19,609 nucleotides of DNA from Entrophospora sp. SA101 (lineage: Eukaryota; Glomeromycota; Glomeromycetes; Entrophosporales; Entrophosporaceae). The position numbers were made by a program, and so were the translations under genes. Below are positions 10,015 through 18,444 of the stretch, in pieces. Every line of letters starts with the position of its first letter. Position 1 is the first letter of the stretch. The notes under the pieces were generated by a model. The model made no database searches. It was not told the DNA's origin and saw nothing but the letters and a program-made list of their open reading frames with translations. Location: NCBI GenBank assembly GCA_958430865.1, contig CAUDNR010002313.1, positions 1 through 19,609 of the forward strand. Reading direction: 5' to 3'.

Positions 10015-10303
10015 AATAAAGGAATTAACCATACATTTAAACACTAACTACCATCAATCTTTATCAGATAATTTCAGAAAAGCAATTCTCATACATTCAC
10101 AATCAATAATTTTTTATTCAAGTAATGGATCATATATGGATCATATATTATTGCCAACATTTATCAATTTGAAAGCTTTATCATTATGTGGTATTAAGGA
10201 ACAAACAAAATGGATGAAAAGTATTTCACTGCCAAATATTGAATTTGTGACATTATTAATTGTTATGTTTGTGGAATCTGATATTATTATTATTATTAGG
10301 TAA
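10015..10303 (+). pseudogene. F-box/LRR-like gene fragment filling the duplication junction
   Basis: The 250 bases between the two duplicated copies (10015-10264) occur in neither copy. One plus-strand frame stays open through all of them, with no start at the left edge. It reads IKELTIHLNTNYHQSLSDNF, then MDHILLPTFINLKALSL and KWMKSISLPNIEFVTLLI. Leucine-rich strands of the form LPTF.NLK.L.L are typical of the expanded F-box/LRR-like proteins of glomeromycetes. The frame runs 13 codons into the second copy and ends at TAA 10301-10303. It is a captured internal piece of a gene, not a working gene. The F-box domain itself is absent, so the family is inferred from the repeat-like part only. Confidence 0.5.
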
Positions 10304-10343
10304 CGTAATGCTTGTATTATACATACTTTATATGTCAATATAG

Positions 10344-11510
10344 CTCCAGAAGATGTCGAAACAGAAGAATTTCATTTTCATTATGCAGCTTCTTATCAAC
10401 CAAGGTAGAGATTTTTAATTTATCTTCTATTATACAATACTATAACAATCATTTTGATTTAATTTAGGATTTACAATGATGTAATTACATTAAAAAATCC
10501 GGGTAACTATATGGTAAAACTTACGATATCACACGCAATAGCTCAATCTGTTAAGATGACATTATTTGAAGAGTTAATTGAGAGCACAATAGAGGATACA
10601 AAACATATTCCTCAAACAATGTCAAAAACAGGTAAAGTACAAATGTCAAGGTATGTATTACAATTATTATTATTATTATTATTATATTTTGGGGTTTTTT
10701 TTTACTTTTGGAATCTTTGAGTCAAAAATAATCATTCAAAATATATTTTATTCAGAACGGCCATTACACAAAAGATTGGTCAGGTAAAGTTAATAAAATG
10801 TCAATTGATTTTCTTGACCGTCATTATCATATTTTTGATTAAATGCTATGAGATATCTAATAATTATTTTATTAATTGTTTATAGCTGTTTATTGTGAGA
10901 ATAAATGTGAATTTGGTTAGTAATGTATTGGATACACCAGAGATTTTTTGGTCAGAACCTACATATCAACCATTATACTCTGCAATCAGAGGCTATCTTG
11001 AAATATCACAACGTGTTGAACTACTTAATCAAAGAGTGTCTGTGATAAGTGTGTATTACATATTAGATTATGACGATATTACCGTTGTAATTATCTTATT
11101 ACAATCTTATTTATCATGTTACGATTTAATAATTACTTGTATGTATTTGTATATTGTTTTAATGTTTTAGGCGATCTTTTGGATATGTTAAAAGAACACT
11201 TGACAAGCTCTCACGGTTTGTTTGTTTTTTATTTATAATTTTTTTTTTTTGAGAGAATGATTCATTAAAGTATAATAGTTAATTAATTGTTTTTGTTTTT
11301 ATAAATTTTGTAATTGTTAAAGGTGAATACCTTGAATGGATTGTAATTGTTTTAATTAGTATGTAATCTAATTTTTATTTGTATGTTTATACTAAGATTT
11401 TTAATTATAATCATTATTAATTGAATATTTATTATTAAATAGCATTTGAAATTGTCATTGGTTTACTAACAATTTGTGTTGACGTGTATGGTTATTCCAA
11501 GAAACAATAA
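10344..11510 (+). pseudogene. RMD1: 5'-truncated RMD1 copy lacking exons 1-3
   Basis: Exons 4-10 are present at 10344-10404, 10468-10650, 10756-10783, 10886-11048, 11171-11215, 11323-11358 and 11443-11510. Their sequence and splice sites match the intact gene at 3244-5287. Exons 1-3, encoding the N-terminal tail and the first half of the DUF155 domain (about 203 residues), are missing. The sequence upstream is a fragment of a different gene in an incompatible frame. The remaining part would keep the C-terminal helix region and membrane segment but lacks a natural start and promoter. It is therefore a truncated pseudogene by duplication, with no decay yet. Confidence 0.88.
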
Positions 11511-11756
11511 TTAAATTAATTTTTTTTTTTGATAGTTTTATTAAAAATGTAAAAAAATTATTTATTTATAGAAAAAAATTTTTTTTTTCATTTATTATAT
11601 ATAATTTTGTCATTTTTGTCATTATATAAAATGAGTGTCATATACATACACATATTTATTATTCATTTATATATATTCATTTATTTAATAAATATAATCT
11701 CATATTATGGTCAAAATTATTGTTGTAATAGCTGTTTACTACTGCGATCATTGATA
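11511..11756. other. Intergenic region, copy 2
   Basis: Same as 5288-5533: AT-rich spacer between the 3' ends of the truncated RMD1 copy and TXNL1 copy 2. Confidence 0.6.
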
Positions 11757-13301
11757 TCACTGTTGACCTTCACCAATTTTCTTTAAGTTTTCCATTTTAG
11801 TTGTTTCAACAGGAGATCTATATATATAGTAGATATTTAGTAAAAAAATTCCAAACATAAATGAATCACTCAATGAGAATTTATATATAGTACCCAATGA
11901 ACATCAATTCCTTAAGTTGGGTTGTTTCTTCTCCTCCTAAATTATCATAAATGAATAACTTTTTTGGTGGAAATATATAATTATTTGAATTGTTTAACAT
12001 TTATTTGGCAATCATAATAATTATGATTACAATAAAAAAAAATGCAAGGAAATTTTAAATACTTACAACGAGATTTGTAATTGATTGAAATTTGACAAAT
12101 CTTAAAGGAATTATAGCACCACCATCTTTTTCATAATCTTTTTCTGACAGTTCTATTATTTGTGTTGCTTCAATCGAGTCTGTCTCGTCGAAACCAAGAT
12201 CAAGTCTGTTTGCATATAATTTAATTGTCTTTGGGGCATGTGCTATATTATTATTATATTAATATTTATAATTTATCATCATTGTAATAAAATTATCAAT
12301 CATGTATATATATATGTGTATGTAGATAAATAAATACCAGTATCTTTTATAACGAATTTTATTGAATGAATCTTGACAGATTGATTGAACGGAATAGAAA
12401 TTAAAAGCTGTTCATCAACATCAGATTCCAAAATTGTATCATCTTTCTTAAAAAGATTTCGAACATTATTATTTTCTTGTTGATTAAGACAATCAATTTG
12501 ATTCAGTGTGATAAACTCATTTATATCACTCTTGTTTTTTTTTTTTTTAAAAAAAAAGTAAAAGGAAATTAATTAATCAATATTAGAAAATATATATTTA
12601 TGATTACAATAACAGTAAAATAATTACATGTCCGTTAATAGTCAAAGTACTAGATTCACCTGGTTGAAGCGCACCGGCGGCATGTTGAGCAACAAGTCTT
12701 CTAAGTTCTTCAGGATTGGCACCCGACATTTCACCAATTTGTTTTCCATCTTTAAAAAATTTAAATGTTGGCCTAATCAAATATATTATTAATATTAATT
12801 AATTTATAAATTTTAATTATTAAAATGGAAACAATTAATTAATTGATGGCCAATTGACTCACATGGAAGTGACTCCCGCACTTGCAGCAACTTCTCTAAG
12901 TTGATCAACATCAACCTACGATTATTATTATTATTATTATTATTTGAATTATGCTATAATTTTTCCCAATGGTTTTTACTTTTTAGTTAAAAGAAAAAGG
13001 CTTACCTTTGCAAAATTAGCGTGTCTATATTTTTCGCTTAACTCTTTGAAAATAGGAGCAATCATATGACAAGGTCCACACCAAGTGGCATGAAAATCAA
13101 CAACGGTCTAAATTGATAATTTCAATAACAACAAGCGACGAAAATAAGTAATAGCGGTGTTTTGGTAGCATTCAAGTAGCAAAAATTCAATCACAGGCAT
13201 AAAGATTGATTGTAATAAGCATATATTACACATACCAGCTTCGTTGAAGCAATCAATTGTGTATATTCGGTATGGCTTTGAATGATTTTAATATATGACA
13301 T
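11757..13301 (-). CDS. TXNL1: TXNL1-type thioredoxin-PITH protein, intact second copy
   Basis: In transcript order the exons are 13236-13301, 13006-13107, 12863-12915, 12628-12772, 12338-12530, 12067-12242, 11894-11958 and 11757-11817. They encode the same 286-residue protein as 5534-7078, with WCGPC at 31-35 and the PITH domain from about 123. Every splice site and phase is preserved. The copy carries the same upstream DNA as copy 1, back through the kinase fragment, so its promoter should be complete and it is expected to be expressible. Lack of any divergence means either a very recent duplication or an assembly error. If real, the genome has doubled its dose of a proteasome-linked redox protein. 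Confidence 0.9.
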
Positions 13302-13912
13302 GGTTTTATTTATTTATTTGAAGGAATTTACAAGTTTTATATTTTTAGATTTTATTAGACGAATAAAAAAAAACTATCTTATCACGAGGTCATTAATCAT
13401 TGTTAGCGTAATACTAAAAGTGGAACCCTTGAACCTCGTTATAACGGGAAACATCAACAATCTGTTATAACGAGAGATTCTATCAATCCTTTTGGATTTG
13501 AAAACTTGAAAAAAATGAATTTTTTAAATTGTTTTCCTTTGGCTCCAATGACCCTAATGACTGACTGACTATAAATATATTCTAAGTTGAAATTTTGAAA
13601 GTTGTAAATTTTAAAGGGTAAATTCTAATCTAACACAAACTTATAGAGAAATAATAATAAATAATGGTCTGCACAACAAAAAAAGGTGAGTATCAGATCA
13701 AAACCAAAATCTAGTCATGGTAGAATGTCTGGTCATTACAAATCAAACTAAATTTAAGAATGACAAGAAAAAGACTGTTGATGGAATCAATTTTACAACT
13801 ACAATCAAATGTATTTTTAATAATTTTCAGATTGTAACACCACAACCAATTAAATGGGACAAAATCAGATAAAGTGAACATTAGTACTATATACAAGGAT
13901 TTCAGGGGTCAA
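13302..13912. other. TXNL1 5' region, copy 2
   Basis: Identical in layout to 7079-7689, including the perfect hairpin (here 13435-13474) and the stretch of decayed sequence beyond it. No intact gene is seen. Confidence 0.4.
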
Positions 13913-14613
13913 GATTTTAGTCATCACAATTGTAGTTTTTTGGTGAGCATTATAATGCAAACCATTTCTAAAATGTTGGCAAGCATCACATGAGTCAGTC
14001 TTGGGACTCATAATTTGAATTTCTGGTGCCATTTGATGTCATAATTTTCTGAATGCATCAATTTGTTACCTTCTTCTAGACCAACTAGAAAATCCCTGTG
14101 CACAGGTTTATAACTCATTTCAGCTGGTAAGAATGCAACTGATTGAGTTATTCTATTAACTTCTTCCTGGACTTGGTAATCCATGAACTTCCGCATAATT
14201 TTCCAGAAAATTCTTTACTACTTCAGCAACACTTTTGTCAATCACCATTTTAGTTTCCCATTGAGGCATCCTTTAATATTACCATGAACTCTTGGTAGAA
14301 GACCATTTTTAATCAGATTATTTCTAAGATTTACAAAATAAGTTCTACCAATTTCTAGCATATTGAGATAGGTTTTTTGGCAAAGTAGTGTATTGTGGTC
14401 CAGCAGTAGAAAGTTCTTTTATTAGATCTGGTTTTTTTTTAAGGCAACTGTTAGTGCTTGTTAACCCACCATCCATTGCCTTAAGTTGGGCCATTAAAAA
14501 TATGTCTTGTTCTGATTTAGTGAGAGCTTAAAAAGATTCATGCAGTTCTGCAAATTCTTCCTTGGGAATTATTGAACAACCACAATTACATCCTTTTTCT
14601 AAAAAATCATTGC
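13913..14613 (-). pseudogene. Decayed transposase-type ORF with AEVHGLPSPGR motif (copy 2)
   Basis: Second copy of 7690-8390 with the same stops and frameshifts, including the TAA after ELHESF (14528-14530). Because the lesions are shared, they predate the duplication. Confidence 0.6.
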
Positions 14614-15047
14614 CTTTTGATATTCATTAGAACCATTATACTTATTATTACTCTTCATATACCTATAATCATATATATATAATTTTATGTTCACTTTGTA
14701 GTTTTTTTTACAATAAATATTTAATAAAATATAAAGCTTAGATATCTTGTTGCTTTATTAGTTATTAAGATAATTTTTATTTGCTTATTTAAAGATTATT
14801 AAGATTGCCAAAAAATTCTCTGGGTAAATTCAGTATATATGAATGTAAGTGTGCTAAAAAATATGAAAAATTCTAATATTTTAAGCAACTGGGTTTGGTT
14901 ACCCAAGATATTATTTAAAAATGACATAACCTGGATTATTTAAACTATTTTCAAAATATTCTAATCATTTATCACAAGGGTATCACTAGATATTTTAAAA
15001 AGTTAATTTTTGTAACAAAAAAATAATGTAATAAATAGATCAATTAC
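14614..15047. other. AT-rich stretch without a gene, copy 2
   Basis: Same as 8391-8824. Nothing coding is seen. Confidence 0.45.
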
Positions 15048-15395
15048 CATTTTAAACATTTCTTTAATCTTTTCAAGAACATCAGATGCTGATGGTCATC
15101 TACTTGAATCATCTTTGTATAGTTTTGATGCTAGATTGGAAAGATCTGTTGGGATGTTGTGGGTGTTGCTTGAAAATATCAAATGTCCAATGTTCCATAA
15201 GTCAACTTTTTCATCATGCCTACCCCTCAATACTTCATGTGCATGTTCATTTTCTTTGAGCTGATTTAAAGCTTCTTGTGGAGCAAATTCTGCAAATTCA
15301 AAGTCAATTAAAATATATATTTCATTATGTAAAATTATGTTTGGCCATCTGATGTCTCTATGCATTAATGGATAAAGCTTTGTATTGTGTAAACC
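15048..15395 (-). pseudogene. Protein kinase C-lobe fragment with premature TGA (copy 2)
   Basis: Second copy of 8825-9172: HRDIRWPN catalytic loop, DFE instead of DFG, VDLWNIG, and the same in-frame TGA (15096-15098) before PSASDVL. In this copy the sequence further upstream on the minus strand is the original one. The kinase exon is followed at higher coordinates by the complete transposon (15612-16829) and then by a short possible upstream exon at 16875-16915. The element may therefore have inserted into an intron of this gene. Confidence 0.65.
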
Positions 15396-15611
15396 CTATT
15401 GAGTATTAAAAGCATTAGATCTACATATACACATACAATACATCTATGTAAAAACTAGAAGATATATTACTTTGATATACATGAAGTTAAAATAAATAAT
15501 CATAATAAATGGCATGATCATACAATGCTGTTTTTTCACAACACAAGAATTAATATTAAAATGCTAATTATTTTTTTTTATACATATTATTATTATATAT
15601 TTATACACATA

Positions 15612-15639
15612 CAGTCATACCTCTTTTATATCCCCCCTT
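15612..15639. repeat. Left terminal inverted repeat
   Basis: 28 bases beginning CAGTCATACC, an exact inverse of 16802-16829 and preceded by TA. The same end occurs in truncated copy 1 at 9389-9416. Confidence 0.92.
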
Positions 15640-15681
15640 TTGTTTTGGATTTTTGTGGGATATAACTAAGGTGGGATATAA
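15626..15681. promoter_or_regulatory. Left subterminal GGGATATAA cluster (probable transposase binding sites)
   Basis: GGGATATAA occurs at 15657-15665 and 15673-15681, and in inverse (TTATATCCC) inside the left terminal repeat at 15626-15634. Repeated motifs close to the ends of DNA transposons are commonly bound by the transposase. That role here is inferred from position. Confidence 0.5.
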
Positions 15682-15762
15682 TAAAGCAATTTGATAATTC
15701 ACATTACTTCAAGTTTTTATAAAAATTTAATAAAAAATTTTTTATTTAATATAACAATAAAA

Positions 15763-16050
15763 TTAACAAAATTCTGTCAACAAAGACTGACGTTTTGCCT
15801 TATCTTCAATATTATTTAACATTTTATTAACTCTTTAACATACTTAACATCTTTTTCTGTAGCAAATTCTTGTTCCAAGGATTTTTTAGCATTTTCAAGT
15901 ACTTTCCTTCCTTCTTCTACAGATATTACTGGTCCTTCCTTGCTCTCTTCACTCACATCTTCCCTCTTCAACATGAACACCTTCTGAAATGAGAATGTCT
16001 TCAACAATAACTTCATCAGTAGGTAATTCAGTTTTTATAACACCTGAATC
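15763..16050 (-). pseudogene. Decayed C-terminal end of a pogo/Tigger-family transposase (copy 2)
   Basis: Same sequence and lesions as 9540-9827: LPTDEVIVEDILI, then after a frameshift GPVISVEEGRKVLENAKK, then after a second shift a Lys/Arg-rich end (NNIEDKAKRQSLLTEF). It lies in the left third of the full-length element and reads toward the left end, as a transposase would after loss of its 5' half. Confidence 0.6.
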
Positions 16051-16199
16051 AATAATAATAAATATTAAAATAAAACAAAGATGAAAAAAATATTGTCTGT
16101 AATGATTTTAACCATTACACATATTATCCCTAAGCCAAAACAAAATTTTTTTATACATATAAAGAAGATACTTTGCTAAAACTGCAAAAGTAAATTTTT

Positions 16200-16580
16200 T
16201 TTTATTTTTAAGAAACAAGTCACCATCAAAACAATCAGAATAATTGATAACTAATTTCTTTTGTTTTTGAAAGAATCAACTAATTTTTTTAAAAAAAACG
16301 CCAGCAAGTAAGAAGAATAATTGATAATCAATTCCTTTGTTAAAAATACCACCTAAAAAAAGAATAATTTGACAATTAGTTTCTTTATCATTAAAGGAAT
16401 AACCAGTTACCACAAAAAAAAACAATAATTGATAATTATTCTTTGTTAAAGGAATAAACCAATCGCTACCTAAAAATACCTTCTTCATTAAAGGAATGCA
16501 AAAATTACCACCAAGAAAACAATAGTTAATAATTAATTCATTGTTGCTAAAGAAATCAACCAAGTTGCTACAAAAAAAAA
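16200..16580. repeat. Degenerate minisatellite inside the transposon
   Basis: About five to six imperfect units of roughly 50-60 bases run head to tail. Each starts near AATAATTGATAATTAATTC, continues TTTGTTAAAGGAATAAACCA and ends with a TTACCACC and A-run. Unit starts are seen near 16238, 16314, 16361, 16421 and 16525. Unit lengths vary and some units appear fused. The right end of the 5973-base duplication falls at 16237, at the edge of this array. The 103-codon minus-strand frame across it is a by-product of the repeat. Confidence 0.6.
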
Positions 16581-16663
16581 CTGTCAAAAAAGAAAATATA
16601 TTAATTTTATGTATATAAATTGTAAGTTACACGTTTATATCATGTACAAATAAGGTTAAAATG

Positions 16664-16815
16664 GGGATATAACAATGCCAGAAAATTGAGGATAGGGATA
16701 TAACTTGATGAAATATAAATGAGGTAAAGCTTATATTAAAATAATATAGGGAAATCCGTCATGGCTCATTTGTGAGATTTAATCAAGGTTGGGATATAAA
16801 TAAGGGGGGATATAA
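16664..16815. promoter_or_regulatory. Right subterminal GGGATATAA cluster
   Basis: Four plus-strand copies of GGGATATAA lie at 16664-16672, 16695-16703, 16791-16799 and 16807-16815, the last inside the right terminal repeat. With the left cluster this makes seven copies in one 1.2-kb element, clustered at its two ends. Confidence 0.5.
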
Positions 16816-16829
16816 AAGAGGTATGACTG
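16802..16829. repeat. Right terminal inverted repeat
   Basis: 28 bases ending GGTATGACTG, exactly inverse to 15612-15639 and followed by TA at 16830-16831. Confidence 0.92.
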
Positions 16830-16874
16830 TATATTAAAAAAAGATTGTTATTCTATATTTATAAATCATGCCAC

Positions 16875-16915
16875 TAGATCAGTTTCAGCTTCATCATTGA
16901 TTCTATAATCACCTT
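16875..16915 (-). pseudogene. Possible upstream exon of the broken kinase gene
   Basis: On the minus strand, after an acceptor-like TTCTAG, a short frame reads GDYRINDEAETDL to a possible donor (GTGGCA). A stop follows if it is not spliced. The acidic DEAETD block recalls sequence that precedes the kinase domain in some glomeromycete kinase proteins, but that is weak memory. It lies just outside the right end of the transposon and upstream of the kinase C-lobe on the same strand. Confidence 0.22.
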
Positions 16916-17003
16916 CTAGAATTATTTAAAATGGATGTAAAATTAATATTTTTCTGAATTTTTGCACATGGCTACAAAACATGATTGCTTTTTATGAGTG
17001 ACA

Positions 17004-17036
17004 ACAAGTGGCAATAACCACCATTCTTTTTAATAA
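17004..17036. repeat. 33-base direct repeat, first copy
   Basis: ACAAGTGGCAATAACC...TTTTTAATAA is repeated at 17110-17142 with a single A to G change. The intervening DNA is a poly-purine/poly-pyrimidine run. Confidence 0.8.
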
Positions 17037-17109
17037 GTAATACTCACTTTTCAACTTCTTGTCTTCGTTTTTGGAGTTTTTATTTTTGAAAAAAGAAAAA
17101 AAGAAAAAG

Positions 17110-17142
17110 ACAAGTGGCAATAACCGCCATTCTTTTTAATAA
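17110..17142. repeat. 33-base direct repeat, second copy
   Basis: Partner of 17004-17036, with starts 106 bases apart. Both copies are followed by AT-rich and TTCT-rich DNA, so a longer, more decayed tandem duplication is possible. Confidence 0.8.
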
Positions 17143-18081
17143 ATATGCTTACCCATACTATTCTTTTTCTTGTTCTCTTTTTTTTTCTATTAATTTATTT
17201 TGACAAGATGACAAAACATGCGTGTTGTACTATTTTATTATCATGTAGCTATCTGCAAAAAATATCTGCAATCACCAAATTGATTTCTAAAAACACACTC
17301 AACCCACCAATAAAAATTGGATATTCTGAGGTTTCACAAAATTTGCGGATAACCTACATGATTATGTTGTGCTACTAAAGAAGACAAGGTGTTAATAACT
17401 AACCAGGGGTGCACGGTTTTTTTATTTTTTGCATTGATTTATTTTATTGTTCATAAATGTATTAATTGATATGTATTTTACTAATTTATATTAAATGCAT
17501 TTTGTTGAAATCAAAATGTAGAACAAAACTTGTCACACCTTGGGTATTTATTGCATGATTCTTGATAAATAAATAGATGATTGGTATTGTTTTACTTTCA
17601 TATAATCATCAATATTAATATTATTATAATTACTATATGTCAAGGTGACATGACTGACTTGCAAAAGAAACAATTTGATATGCAATGTTTGATTATTTGA
17701 AATTAGAAAACATTGAAACATGTATGCTATCTTGAACACTACAGTCATTCATATCTTCCTTGTACACAAGGATAACCTTGACCTGAAGATATGATGATGC
17801 AATTGAATTCTAGAAGGTACATGGAACTGAAATTTATCAAGATTACATCAATTGGTCAAGGACTTTTCACTAATCTTCCCTCACAGCACCCAGACCAGAG
17901 AAGGCTGTTGGCATGTTAGGCGATTGAGAAATTTTGAAGAGCTGTAATATCAGGTGTGCATATACATCCAGACCTATCAAAGCAATAAGAATCTTCAACT
18001 TGCTTCAAGCACAGGAGGTTGCAATTCAGAGTGGAACTTGTGACTCTGAAAATTGCATTTGGGCTCTAATGTTTTGGGGGA
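17143..18081. other. Non-coding stretch
   Basis: No gene is supported. A 14-base perfect palindrome, CCTTGTACACAAGG, lies at 17758-17771, inside a wider inverted pair (ATATCTTC 17751-17758 and GAAGATAT 17785-17792). From about 17820 the base composition is less AT-rich than the surroundings, which fits repeat-derived DNA leading into the SINE-like region. Confidence 0.4.
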
Positions 18082-18202
18082 AGCTGTAAAATAAAATGGT
18101 TTAGATTTTGTTTGGTATGTTATATATAAATTAATTTTTCCCAAATTTTCTGTTTCTTTAATTTTTATTTGACCAAATGAATTTGTTATTTTTTAAATGG
18201 GG
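18082..18202 (+). repeat. SINE-like tail, first copy
   Basis: The 121-base sequence from AGCTGTAAAATAAAATGGTT to AAATGGGG is repeated at 18327-18444 with scattered changes. No clear tRNA-like head precedes this copy; AACTTGTGACTCTGA near 18034 is only a weak B-box-like string. Confidence 0.7.
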
Positions 18203-18222
18203 GTTTTACCCCTAAGTTTGAA

Positions 18223-18297
18223 GAGTGTAGCTCAATGAGAGCATGTATCCTACAATTATAAGTTGACAGTTTGACTCTGCCCACTCCTATTGTGATA
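18223..18297 (+). repeat. tRNA-like head of a SINE (or tRNA pseudogene)
   Basis: GAGTG at 18223-18227 pairs with CACTC at the right end. GTAGCTCAATGAGAGCA is a good A-box with a perfect four-base D stem. CAGTTTGACTCTG is a B-box-like T arm with four of five pairs. The anticodon stem does not pair well, so a working tRNA is unlikely. The head is followed by about 30 unique bases and then the second copy of the tail, the usual layout of a tRNA-derived SINE transcribed by RNA polymerase III. Confidence 0.5.
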
Positions 18298-18326
18298 GTG
18301 ACCATGATCACTGGCATCAAGGAGAA

Positions 18327-18444
18327 AGCTGTAAAATAAAATGGTTCAGATTTTGTTTGGCAAGTTCCATATAAATTAATCATTTTCATAAATTCTGTGT
18401 TCTTTAATTTTATTTGACCAACTGAATTTGTTATTTAAATGGGG
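18327..18444 (+). repeat. SINE-like tail, second copy
   Basis: The 118-base partner of 18082-18202, directly downstream of the tRNA-like head. The shared order is AAAATAAAATGGTT, AGATTTTGTTTGG, TTTATTTGACCAA, GAATTTGTTATT and AAATGGGG. Confidence 0.7.

Larger units (their letters stand above)
10265..16237. repeat. Large direct duplication, copy 2 (5973 bases)
   Basis: This is the second copy of 4042-10014 in the same orientation, offset 6223. Its right flank (16238 on) continues the transposon normally, while its left flank is the F-box-like filler. Together with copy 1, whose left flank is the normal RMD1 gene, this identifies the junction at 10015-10264 as the new one. The ancestral order was RMD1 exons 1-3, one unit, then 16238 on. 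Confidence 0.97.
15612..16829 (-). mobile_element. Full-length non-autonomous pogo/Tigger-like DNA transposon, 1218 bases
   Basis: Perfect 28-base terminal inverted repeats lie at 15612-15639 and 16802-16829. They start CAGTCATACCTCTTTTATAT and end in six C and TT. TA stands directly outside both ends (15610-15611 and 16830-16831), the target duplication of the Tc1/mariner/pogo superfamily. The CAGTCATACCTC start resembles Tigger ends. Inside are a decayed transposase C-terminus on the minus strand (15763-16050), a degenerate minisatellite (about 16200-16580) and repeated GGGATATAA motifs near both ends. No catalytic core remains, so it would depend on a transposase supplied by another copy. 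Confidence 0.85.

Noticed and set aside
10141..10338. A 65-codon minus-strand frame over the duplication junction
   Set aside because: It crosses the junction between unrelated sequences and is antisense to the F-box-like frame, which has the better protein character.
16276..16587. A 103-codon minus-strand frame inside the transposon
   Set aside because: It spans the degenerate minisatellite and its apparent protein is a run of Phe/Leu-rich repeats created by the repeat unit.
17820..18080. Plus-strand frame with protein-like pieces (CAYTSRPIKAIRIFNLLQAQ)
   Set aside because: It is interrupted by stops, has no recognisable domain and adjoins SINE-like repeats, so it is probably repeat DNA.
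18223..18297. A functional tRNA gene
   Set aside because: The D arm and boxes are good, but the anticodon stem does not pair and the acceptor stem is only five pairs. A SINE head or pseudogene fits better.
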